Source of the DNA: Candidatus Acidiferrales bacterium
Lineage (GTDB): Bacteria; Acidobacteriota; Terriglobia; Acidiferrales; UBA7541
Direction of reading: 5' to 3'
Assembly (NCBI GenBank): GCA_025451835.1
Contig: JANWJR010000057.1
Span: 1 to 46,402 of the forward strand
Length of the DNA: 46,402 nt
The notes under the pieces were generated by a model. It saw only the letters and a list, made by a program, of their open reading frames with translations, was not told where the DNA came from and made no database searches. Positions 34,074 to 41,772 of the stretch are shown here, in pieces (position 1 is the first letter of the stretch; each line of letters opens with the position of its first letter). The position numbers and the translations under genes were made by a program.

Positions 34074-37000
34074 TTGGGTGGAGATAATCGTTCTGGTGCC
34101 GCGGCGATTTCGCTCCTGAGGCGAGGATTGCTTTTGTAAATTCCCGAGCTGGACGAGTAGCCGGCGCAGCTTGGCGCGTTCTTCGAGTTCCATCTCCACC
34201 ACTTCGAATGCCCGCGCCTGAGTGTTTGCTCCGCGCACGATGGTCTGCGCCTTCACTGGCTTTTGATCCGTGCTGATCCGCAGGCTCACCACGCTCCCCG
34301 GATGCAAGCTTTGTACGCATAGGGCCACTCCGCCACCCAACGCCATTTCCGGAATTTCAAGGCTGCAATTGTCCTTTAGGTTCGTCGTTTCCGCAGAGAC
34401 CGGTCGTTCCAGCCGCAGCCTCGGATAGCGCCGCTGCCGGATCGCGGGAGAGTTCGGATCCGCATCCAGCGGCTCAATCGAAAGCTCCGCGACGCTCAGT
34501 CCGCTGCGCGGAACGAAACTTCGCAGCCATTCGGAATCAATCTTTGCCATTGCTTGCGCGGCCACCAGTCGCAATTCGCTCGGGCTGGCCCAGCGCCACG
34601 CCTTGCGGCCTTCGGAAATTTTTCGCAGAACGCTTTCCGCTCCGGCTGTTCGCAGGCGCCCCAGCGCTTCAATCGCTTTGAGGCGCAGGTAATCGGTCCC
34701 GTCTTTCGGCAGATCGCCTTCCGCCAGCCTCACCAGCCGCATGTCCGCAAGTTGTTCGCCGCTCAATCCTATTTCGTCCACGGCAAGCGGTCGTATCAGA
34801 CGGTCGAGTTGATCGAAGAGCGACAGCAGCAGCCTGCCTCGCTCGGAAGCGCCGCTTCCCGCTATTTGCCGTACCACGCGGTCGTGCGCCGTCCGCTTCC
34901 ACTCTTTCATCCGGGCAGGCAGCACGTTTTCCACTGTGTCCAGGTCCATGCGCGTGAGCAAACCGATTGCATCGATCGCGTCGTTTGGCTCCCCGTGCCG
35001 AAGCTGCTTCCGCAAATGATCGAGCCCCTCGGCTCCCAGCGCTTGCATCATCGAGATCAGAAGCTCGCAATCGTCGCGAAAACCCGCACGGCTGAATCGC
35101 ATGGCAAGTTGCGCTGACGCCGGTCCCGGCATGCGCCGCAACAGTTCGGATAATCCAATCGGAAGCGTGCCGTTTCGCAGCGTTTCGTCGATGAATTCGG
35201 GCAACCGGTCTTCGACCGCAATCCTCGGCCGCATGGTCTTTCCCACGCCTGGCCGTTCCGATTCTACGTAGTCGATCAACTCCACAGCCCGCTGTATCGC
35301 GGGATAAGCGCGCTTCGTTGTGGCTTCCTGCGTCAGCCGCACGAACGCCGCGCCCACCAGGCTTTGCAGTTCCGAGTCGTGCTCTTCGGCGAGCTGCACG
35401 CCGGTCTGGCGGATCGTGCTTATCAGCAATCGTTCGCTGCACTTCGCGTAGAGTCCGGCAAGCTCAGCCAGACCCATGGCCGCGTGGCCCCGCGATTCCG
35501 GCGATTGTGCCGTTATGCAGCTTGCATACGTTCCCAGAACGCTTTCCGCTGCGTCCTTCTCGCCGCGCGACAGCAGGCCTTCGACATATTCCCGCACCTT
35601 CGCTGGCGGAACGCACCACGCCTCCGGCGATTCCAGCACGGCCTTCTTCTTCTCGTCGGGAACCTGCGCCCAGAACTGCTGCGCCAGCATGTCCGTGTGC
35701 GATTGCACGTCGAGCCCCGCGCGCTTCATCCGTTCTTCGTATACGCCCAGAATCTTGCGCAGGCCGTCCAGCTCTCCGCTCATTTCATTCAGCAGATTCC
35801 GGACCGAGTTCACTTCGATGTCGCCGCGCTCGTAGCTCTCCAGCGCAAACCGGATCGCGATGTGCTCCGCAAGTTTCAAAAGCGTCGGCTTATCGGCTGA
35901 TTCCGTGGGGGATTGCGCGGCCAGCGCCGACAGTGCTTGGCTCACCGTGAATCGAGCGCGCCGGGGCAGCGTCGAAAGACGCGATTGAAATGCATTCGGA
36001 TCGAGCTTGTCCTTCGCGGAATCAGTCGTGCGAGCAATCTGAGCGAGCACTTGAAGAATTCCCTGCAGTTCATCTTCGTGCAGAGTCATCAGGCCGGTTT
36101 CAACCGCCATTGAACCTGTCGCACCCCGTGCGGCCCGGCTCCCGCGAATTCCCGCCGTAGCATTCGTCCACCGGCCCGCCGTGGCGCCATCACCTTCATT
36201 GCCCCCGGTGCTGCCTGCTCGCCATTTGCGCGTGCCGGATCCGCCTCGGGGTGCGGCTCCGGTTCCAGACCCGCCCGCACGGCCATCTTGTCCGGGCGCG
36301 CCGCCTCTGCCTATCGCCGGCCGATGCGCCCCTTCCACGCCCCAGCCGTCAGAAGTTCCCACTGCTTCGAGATTGACGTTCGGTCCCCGACCGGTACCGC
36401 CCAAAAAGCCGCCGCCCGGCGCACTACCCGAAATTCCAGCAACGCTTCCGCTGATTTTCGGCGAGCCTTTGTCTCCGCTCGGATTCGCCAAGTCTTTATT
36501 CAACCAGAAACCTCCGGCGTTCGGCTCGAGCGGGCTACCTTCACCCTCGCTGCCAACGATATTCCATGCGCCTGGCGACCCCGCCCCGGCTCCAACCACG
36601 CCGCTGCCGTTGGTTGATTCATTGCCGTCTTTTTTGAGCCAAAATCCTCCGGCGTTCGGATCAAGCTTACGCCCGCCACCGCTGCCGCCGACGATATTCC
36701 ATGTCCCAGACCCTGTCCCGGACGATCCGGAACCGTCTCCGGTTGGTGCGTGTTCCGCGCCCGCACCGCTCTCGCTAACCGGAGTCATTGAGCCTAGTAA
36801 AGAAGCTGCATTGGCTTGGAGCAGATTCGGGTCGCCTGAATAGTTACCAAGTGCCGGCGAACCGTTTCCACCGGCGTCGGCGGCTCCCGAACCACCACGG
36901 CCGTCGCCGAATCCGGAACCTGACCCTAAGCCGGATCCTGAACCCGAGCCAGCAGACCCTGCGTCGCCGTCGCTGTAGCCGCCTGTTCCATGGCCGCCCG

Positions 37001-37781
37001 GTCCAGCGCTCCCGTATCCAAACCTTCCGCCTGACCCGCCGTCGCCGGGTCCATTTCCAAGCCCGACGGCGCCGCTCCCAAGTTCATCTATCCCACGCGG
37101 CCCGGGTCCGCCCGATCCGTCGCCTGAGCTTTTCGTGCCCTCCGCCGCGACGATAAGTTGTAGCAATCTCTCCGGATCGCTGAAGAGTTCATTGGCCTGC
37201 TCGGAATCAAGCCCCAGCGTGCGCGCCGTTAATTGCGCGGCAATCGTCGACTTGGCCACGGCTGAATCGGCCGGCACGAAGCAAACTTCGTTCACGTGAA
37301 TGTGTGGATCGCCCTGCAACGCGGCTTTGAGTTGCTCTGCTAATTGCGTCGGTTTGGCTCCCGTACCGGTTGGAAATCCGCGCGCCAGCCGCCCCAGGCT
37401 GGCCTGGGTCATCTTGGGGGAGAAATGAATGCTCGCTATGCCCGCTGCAGAAAGCATCCGTGCGAAGCTCTTTTCGGAGGCGGCGGATTCCAGCGGTGTT
37501 CCGTCAAGGAGAAGCTGCTCTCCGGAAACGGCCAGCAGCAGGCCGGCCTGATCGTCCGTGCCGGAGCCCAACGCGGTTCGCAGCTCGTTCCAAGCCGTGT
37601 CGTATTGTTTCACCGTGCGAGGATGTCCAAAGTCATACATCCTGGCGAACTTGAGTAAGATATTCAGGCTGCGCACAAAGCCGCGCGCTGCTGCCGGTCG
37701 AGTTTGCGAGTGTGTCGTCACGGTGTGGGGCAGACGCCCCGCCTCTGCTGTAAATATGAGGCTTAGCCCATGCCGAGACAA
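34059..37781 (-). CDS. Large protein: helical N-domain, Gly-rich linker, HEAT-like repeats, PilZ-like C-terminus
   Basis: This 1240-residue protein has four parts. Residues about 30-210 form an alpha-rich domain (RSLNILLKFARMYDFGH). Residues about 215-555 are a Gly/Ser/Asp-rich linker with two copies of WNIVG...PNAGGFW. Residues about 560-1130 are helical, HEAT-like, with LRLKAIEALGRLRTAGAESV typical of a repeat. Residues about 1140-1215 resemble a degenerate PilZ domain (YPRLRLERPVS, MALGGGVALCV). The start is uncertain: TTG at 37781 opens the frame but GTG at V22 or ATG at M48 is possible. The gene ends 15 bases inside the convergent WecA-like gene. The function is unknown; a c-di-GMP-linked scaffold is inference. 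Confidence 0.75.
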   Translation of the reverse strand: MSRHGLSLIFTAEAGRLPHTVTTHSQTRPAAARGFVRSLNILLKFARMYDFGHPRTVKQYDTAWNELRTALGSGTDDQAGLLLAVSGEQLLLDGTPLESAASEKSFARMLSAAGIASIHFSPKMTQASLGRLARGFPTGTGAKPTQLAEQLKAALQGDPHIHVNEVCFVPADSAVAKSTIAAQLTARTLGLDSEQANELFSDPERLLQLIVAAEGTKSSGDGSGGPGPRGIDELGSGAVGLGNGPGDGGSGGRFGYGSAGPGGHGTGGYSDGDAGSAGSGSGSGLGSGSGFGDGRGGSGAADAGGNGSPALGNYSGDPNLLQANAASLLGSMTPVSESGAGAEHAPTGDGSGSSGTGSGTWNIVGGSGGGRKLDPNAGGFWLKKDGNESTNGSGVVGAGAGSPGAWNIVGSEGEGSPLEPNAGGFWLNKDLANPSGDKGSPKISGSVAGISGSAPGGGFLGGTGRGPNVNLEAVGTSDGWGVEGAHRPAIGRGGAPGQDGRAGGSGTGAAPRGGSGTRKWRAGSTGGNEGDGATAGRWTNATAGIRGSRAARGATGSMAVETGLMTLHEDELQGILQVLAQIARTTDSAKDKLDPNAFQSRLSTLPRRARFTVSQALSALAAQSPTESADKPTLLKLAEHIAIRFALESYERGDIEVNSVRNLLNEMSGELDGLRKILGVYEERMKRAGLDVQSHTDMLAQQFWAQVPDEKKKAVLESPEAWCVPPAKVREYVEGLLSRGEKDAAESVLGTYASCITAQSPESRGHAAMGLAELAGLYAKCSERLLISTIRQTGVQLAEEHDSELQSLVGAAFVRLTQEATTKRAYPAIQRAVELIDYVESERPGVGKTMRPRIAVEDRLPEFIDETLRNGTLPIGLSELLRRMPGPASAQLAMRFSRAGFRDDCELLISMMQALGAEGLDHLRKQLRHGEPNDAIDAIGLLTRMDLDTVENVLPARMKEWKRTAHDRVVRQIAGSGASERGRLLLSLFDQLDRLIRPLAVDEIGLSGEQLADMRLVRLAEGDLPKDGTDYLRLKAIEALGRLRTAGAESVLRKISEGRKAWRWASPSELRLVAAQAMAKIDSEWLRSFVPRSGLSVAELSIEPLDADPNSPAIRQRRYPRLRLERPVSAETTNLKDNCSLEIPEMALGGGVALCVQSLHPGSVVSLRISTDQKPVKAQTIVRGANTQARAFEVVEMELEERAKLRRLLVQLGNLQKQSSPQERNRRGTRTIISTQSTQS
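36496..36710 (-). repeat. Two copies of an 80-base direct repeat within the glycine-rich linker
   Basis: Copies at 36496-36575 and 36631-36710 are offset by exactly 135 bases (45 codons). Shared blocks are acgatattccatg (36556 and 36691) and cctccggcgttcgg (36511 and 36646). On the minus strand each encodes WNIVG, a variable part, then PNAGGFWL and KD. Flanking linker codons are not conserved between copies. Confidence 0.85.
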
Positions 37782-37864
37782 TGGTACGCGTGTCCTGTTT
37801 GGTACTACCGTCTAGTCCTATGTTATTGGTGGGACGAAGGTTCTGGCACTTAAAGGCCGCGGAA

Positions 37865-38575
37865 TCAGCTTTTCAACCAGCGTTCAAGCTCTATCACTCG
37901 TCCAAGAATCGCGAGCGCCCCGAGCTCGGTGAGCTGGGCCCCACGATGGCGTCGTTCCTCGCTCCGGCGAGGCAGTATGCCAACGAATGGCATCCCCGCC
38001 GACCGAGCGGCCATCGCGTCATCCACGTTATCACCAACATACAGCGCAATCGATGGGTCGCGTCCATCGAGGATTTTCAACAGGCCCTCGGGAGCGGGCT
38101 TTGGCGCTTGGACGTCATGCACGTTGACAATCCGCCCGAAAAATTCTCGCGTTTTCTGGCGGTCCAGCGTGTAATCGAGCTCCCATTTGTCTCTCCCGGT
38201 GAAAATCGCCAATTCCGCCATTTTTGCCAGCCGCCGCAAGTTCGCCTTCGGCAGCAGCCATACCTCCCGCGACGCGTTCCCGCTGCCATTCTCGCCCCAA
38301 TAGAACTCGATGAACTTGCGTTTTACGTCCGCGTATTCGTGATTTCCTCCGAGTGAGTTCACCCACGCATGCGAAAGCTTCCAGTCGTCGTTGAATCCTG
38401 GCTTGTTCTTCCATTGATGCAGTTGCGCCAGCGTCACGCGCTTTCCGGTAAAATGCCGCACCGTTTCCAGCACCGTCCGCATGTACGACTCACGCGTGCC
38501 CACCAGCACACCATCCACGTCGAAGATAATCAGGGACGGCTGCGGCTTCTTCAGTTTTGATTTTGGAAGGCTCAA
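37865..38575 (-). CDS. HAD-superfamily hydrolase
   Basis: The 236-residue cytoplasmic protein shows all HAD motifs: FDVDGVLV (motif I, nucleophile Asp and second Asp), FTGRDKWEL (motif II Thr), KPAPEG (motif III Lys) and VGDNVDDAMAARSAG (motif IV acids). The cap region (FTGKRVTLAQLHQWKNKPGF) is like the TIGR01548 type of phosphoglycolate-phosphatase-like enzymes. It would act on a small phosphate ester. The start is TTG at 38575 without a clear ribosome site; no later start fits before motif I. It sits 22 bases after the arginase-fold gene and 83 bases before the large HEAT-like gene, in the same direction. Confidence 0.85.
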   Translation of the reverse strand: MSLPKSKLKKPQPSLIIFDVDGVLVGTRESYMRTVLETVRHFTGKRVTLAQLHQWKNKPGFNDDWKLSHAWVNSLGGNHEYADVKRKFIEFYWGENGSGNASREVWLLPKANLRRLAKMAELAIFTGRDKWELDYTLDRQKTREFFGRIVNVHDVQAPKPAPEGLLKILDGRDPSIALYVGDNVDDAMAARSAGMPFVGILPRRSEERRHRGAQLTELGALAILGRVIELERWLKS

Positions 38576-38597
38576 GAATTTTTGCGCGGGGATTTCT

Positions 38598-39824
38598 TCA
38601 AGATTGGGATGAATCCGAGCGGGCAGGTTCGCCCGTCGCGTCCGATTCCCGCGATTCCGAATTTGGGATGCTTTCGTCGAACGCCGAAATTTTTTCGTTG
38701 GGCTTGGAATCCGCCGCTTTCGGCTCCGGAGCTTCTTCGAGCGATTCCGAGGACCACGCGTCGCCGGGAGCCGCGGCTGCCACGGCCTTCTCGGTCGTCT
38801 CGGACTCTGGCTTCAAAGGTTCAGAAGTCGACGCGGGCGCAGCGGAAACCGGAGCCGCCATTTCGGCGGGCGCACTTGTGCTGGTCCCCGCGGTCGCCGG
38901 CGCAGCCCGCAGGGCTTCGAGTCGCACCGCCAGAACGTCCACGAGAAGATTCACGATCACCTTCGCGCCGCTGCCGTCCGGATCTTTTTCCGGATTGTAG
39001 GCAGTCACTTCGATCGCCGCAAGATGCTTCTGCTTCGCGAACACTTCCAGCGCTTCGCGTACTTCCGCCAGCGACAGCCCGCCGGATCCCGGATAATTCG
39101 TCGCCTGGAAATCGGCGATCACGTCCACATCGAAGTGCAGGATGAATTCGTTGCCGTTCCCGTGGATCCGTGCAATCGCTTCTTCGGCGGCGGCCGCCGC
39201 CCCCTTCCGTCGTACGTCCTCCGCCAGATAACGGCGCAAAGGCGAGCGCCGCAAGACGTCCTCTTCGGGCTGATCGAGCCGTGCCACGCCAAAAAGCGCT
39301 AGGTCCGGTTCACGCACCAGAGGGGGTTCGCTCCAGAAGCGAATCATCTCCGCGGCGCCGCGTCCGGTCAAATGCGACACCACCATGCCGTCCACGCATC
39401 CGGACGGAGTCGTCGCCGGCGTGTTCAAATCCGCGTCGCCATCCATATAGATCATGCTGATGTGGCGGAAGTAGCGGCGCGCTCCGGCCACCGTCGCCAG
39501 AGCTACCGAACAATCGCCGCTTAGGATCAACGGTAGCGCGCCCGATTTCACGGCCGCTTCCATTCGAGGTTTCAGCGCTTCGATCGATTTCAGAATGGCG
39601 GGAATATTTCTCGCGCGCGGACTTTCTTCATCGAGCTTGTATACCTGAGGAGGGTCATCGCCCAGATCGCTGATTTCGTAGCCGACCGCGCGAAGCCGCT
39701 CCGCCAACCCAGCGGCTCGTAAGGCTGCGGGGGCCTTTTCGTGGCCGGGCGACATCGCCGCCGCGCTCGTCGGCGCGCCCAGCAAAGCAATCTTATTCGC
39801 TTGCCGGGCGATTCTAGCGGCCAC
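38598..39824 (-). CDS. Arginase/agmatinase-fold protein with altered metal ligands
   Basis: Residues 10-305 follow the ureohydrolase fold: LSGDCSVALA (101-110), IYMDGDADLNTP (125-136), HFDVDVIADF (230-239) and EVTAYNPEKD near 272-281. In arginase the metal ligands are His, Asp, His, Asp, Asp and Asp. Here the first His is Cys105 (GDCS in place of GDHS) and the second His is Asp130 (DGDAD in place of DAHAD); D128, D132, D232 and D234 remain. The last 100 residues are Ala/Pro/Ser/Glu-rich and probably disordered. Start is GTG at 39824 after AAGGAGCGG; ATG 39828 is out of frame. The substrate cannot be named. Confidence 0.75.
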   Translation of the reverse strand: MAARIARQANKIALLGAPTSAAAMSPGHEKAPAALRAAGLAERLRAVGYEISDLGDDPPQVYKLDEESPRARNIPAILKSIEALKPRMEAAVKSGALPLILSGDCSVALATVAGARRYFRHISMIYMDGDADLNTPATTPSGCVDGMVVSHLTGRGAAEMIRFWSEPPLVREPDLALFGVARLDQPEEDVLRRSPLRRYLAEDVRRKGAAAAAEEAIARIHGNGNEFILHFDVDVIADFQATNYPGSGGLSLAEVREALEVFAKQKHLAAIEVTAYNPEKDPDGSGAKVIVNLLVDVLAVRLEALRAAPATAGTSTSAPAEMAAPVSAAPASTSEPLKPESETTEKAVAAAAPGDAWSSESLEEAPEPKAADSKPNEKISAFDESIPNSESRESDATGEPARSDSSQS

Positions 39825-39895
39825 TCATCCGCTCCTTGTATTTCGCACGCATCGTTTCCGAGTTAAGAACCATCGGCCGCGTTCTGCAACTCACT

Positions 39896-39982
39896 TTTGT
39901 CATTCTGAGCGAAGCGAAGAATCTCTCTTCCTTGCCTCGTGCGCTCGTAAACCGCGGACTTAGCCTCGCCCTTCAGGATGGT
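39896..39982. repeat. Acidobacterial-type dispersed repeat with inverted ends
   Basis: The left end reads tgtcattctgagcgaagcg and the right end reads cgcccttcaggatg. The end of the element, cttcaggatg, is an imperfect inverted complement of the start, cattctgag. This short-repeat type is recalled as common in acidobacterial genomes between genes. It lies between the arginase-fold gene and ispH, and only one copy was noticed in the window. Confidence 0.45.
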
Positions 39983-40001
39983 ATGCCGCGCAACGCGGCA
40001 T
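39983..40001 (-). terminator. Hairpin at the end of ispH
   Basis: ATGCCGCG-CAA-CGCGGCAT forms a perfect 8-base stem with a 3-base loop directly after the ispH stop codon. No T-run follows on the minus strand, so it could stall or stabilise the transcript end rather than act as a classical intrinsic terminator. It may also be part of the adjoining repeat. Confidence 0.4.
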
Positions 40002-40002
40002 C

Positions 40003-41049
40003 TCACCGTGCCGAGGGTCCGCGCTTCGCCGCGAGCTCCGCCGGCAACGTGAACCGCACATCCTCGCGAATCAAATCCAAATCGCGCTGGTTCGTAAATC
40101 CGAAATTCGAAAGCCGCTGGCTCACCTGCTCCACCAGCACCTCCGGCGCCGACGCTCCCGCGGTCAATCCGAGCGTCTTCACTCCTTCGAGCCAGGAAGC
40201 GTCAATGTCGTTCGCATCCTCGATCAACCGCGACGCCACTCCGGCGCGGTTCGCCACTTCCACCAGCCTGTTCGAATTCGAACTGTTCGCCGAACCAACC
40301 ACCAGAATCAATTCCACTTCCCGCGTCAGCGCCTCGACCGCTTCCTGCCGATTCTGCGTCGCGTAGCAAATATCGTCCGACGCAGGACCAACGATCGCTG
40401 GAAATCTCTGCCGCAACCGCGCGACAATTTCTTGCGTGTCGTAGAGCGAAAGCGTCGTCTGCGTCAAAAACGCCAGCCGGTTCGGATCCCGCACTTCGAG
40501 CCGGTCCACTTCCTCCACGCTCCCCACCACCACGGTCTGCTGCGGCGCTTCCCCGGACGTTCCCACAATTTCCTGATGGTCCCGGTGCCCGATCAAAATC
40601 AGCGTGCGGCCCTCGCGCGCAAATTTCAGAGCTTCCAGATGAACTTTCGTCACCAGCGGGCACGTCGCGTCGATCACTTTCAGCTGGCGCTCCTGGGCTT
40701 CGGTGCGCACTCGCGGCGGCACGCCGTGCGCGCTGAACACCAGCACCGCGCCCGTCGGCACTTCCTCGATCGATTCCACGAAAATCGCGCCCCGCCGCCG
40801 AAGCTGATCCACCACGTAACGGTTGTGCACGATTTCGTGATGCACGTACACCGGATTGCCGTAAGCCTCGAGCGCCAGCTCAACGATATCCACCGCGCGT
40901 ACCACGCCGGCACAAAACCCTCGCGGCCGCACCCGCACCAGCGTCTTCGCTCCCGTCACGGTGGCCGCATCCCCGTTCGCGGCAGTTCCCTGCCCGGCCG
41001 CGTCTCGCCCGTTGGCTATGCCTTGAATGTTTGTCAGCGTCAATTCCAT
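40003..41049 (-). CDS. ispH: 4-hydroxy-3-methylbut-2-enyl diphosphate reductase
   Basis: The 348-residue enzyme catalyses the last step of the MEP isoprenoid pathway, giving IPP and DMAPP. The three iron-sulfur cysteines are C46 in PRGFCAGV, C130 in DATCP and C228 in ICYATQ. Other family motifs are HHEIVHN, SAHGVPP, GHRDHQEI with Glu160 as the proton-relay Glu, TQTTLS, SSNS and GASAPE. The N-terminal 35 residues are longer than usual. The products feed undecaprenyl phosphate, the carrier used by the polysaccharide genes upstream in this window, but no operon link is evident. ATG 41049 has GCGGAG directly before it, which is too close, so the start is uncertain. Confidence 0.97.
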   Translation of the reverse strand: MELTLTNIQGIANGRDAAGQGTAANGDAATVTGAKTLVRVRPRGFCAGVVRAVDIVELALEAYGNPVYVHHEIVHNRYVVDQLRRRGAIFVESIEEVPTGAVLVFSAHGVPPRVRTEAQERQLKVIDATCPLVTKVHLEALKFAREGRTLILIGHRDHQEIVGTSGEAPQQTVVVGSVEEVDRLEVRDPNRLAFLTQTTLSLYDTQEIVARLRQRFPAIVGPASDDICYATQNRQEAVEALTREVELILVVGSANSSNSNRLVEVANRAGVASRLIEDANDIDASWLEGVKTLGLTAGASAPEVLVEQVSQRLSNFGFTNQRDLDLIREDVRFTLPAELAAKRGPSAR

Positions 41050-41288
41050 CTCCGCAAAGTCTTCATTTTACACGAACCGCGCCGCTCCCCGCCACTTTGT
41101 TCGCCATCGGGTAGGGGGCTACTTTGATCTTCGAATGTAAGTCGGAATCCTTGAAATCCCGCTCGGGACCCAATTCGTATATTTCGCGTGCATCTCCTTG
41201 CACCCCATGCATTCCGCCCGGGGAGTAGCGCGCTTCGCTTTCCCGGTCGTTTCCGTAGGCAGCGTCTGGAAAATGATACAATCCCTTC

Positions 41289-41615
41289 GTGCGAACCCAC
41301 GCATCGCGGATCGCGGCGGCGATTATGTTGCTGACCTGTGTGGTGTGTCCGGTCGTCGAATTATTCGACTTCTGGGACAAGACCATGCAAACCGGAACCG
41401 ACACGGAATATGCGTTCGTCTTCCTTGCCTTGTGCGTGGGTTTGCTCTATTCGTTTGCCGGCGTGATTTCTAAATTTTTCCTCGCTCTTCCGGCGGTCGA
41501 CGCGCCTTCCTGCACGGCGGAAGCGTCTTCCTTCCATTTCCGTCCCGGTGCCGCGGTCACGCCCGTGCTCATTCCAATCAGCCCGCCCGCTCTCTCCGTC
41601 TCGCTGCGTATCTAA
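41289..41615 (+). CDS. Small predicted membrane protein of unknown function
   Basis: The 108-residue product has two hydrophobic segments (about 8-22 with AAIMLLTCVVCPVVE, and about 43-62 with FVFLALCVGLLYSFAG), separated by FDFWDKTMQTGTDTEY. I recall similar small proteins in Acidobacteriota genomes, without a function. The C-terminal 45 residues are Pro/Ala-rich. The start is GTG at 41289, or ATG at 41325 at the first helix. The 240 bases before it overlap no other convincing gene. Confidence is moderate because of its length and lack of a known domain. Confidence 0.5.
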   Translation: MRTHASRIAAAIMLLTCVVCPVVELFDFWDKTMQTGTDTEYAFVFLALCVGLLYSFAGVISKFFLALPAVDAPSCTAEASSFHFRPGAAVTPVLIPISPPALSVSLRI

Positions 41616-41772
41616 AATTCGTAATCTCGCCTCTGCTCTTCCGCGGAAGGCTCTCGTCTGTTTAAGCGAGCGCTCTTATCCGTGAGCATTCATACAAAAA
41701 AACTTGTCGCGAAATCTTTCTGATTCAAGGTTCTTGCAAAGGTTCGCGATATTTGAATTCAGGGAGCGTACC

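Noticed and set aside
41704-41772. A TTG-start extension of the second receptor
   Set aside because: ATG 41773 has AGGGAGC and begins the signal peptide; the extension is not hydrophobic or conserved.
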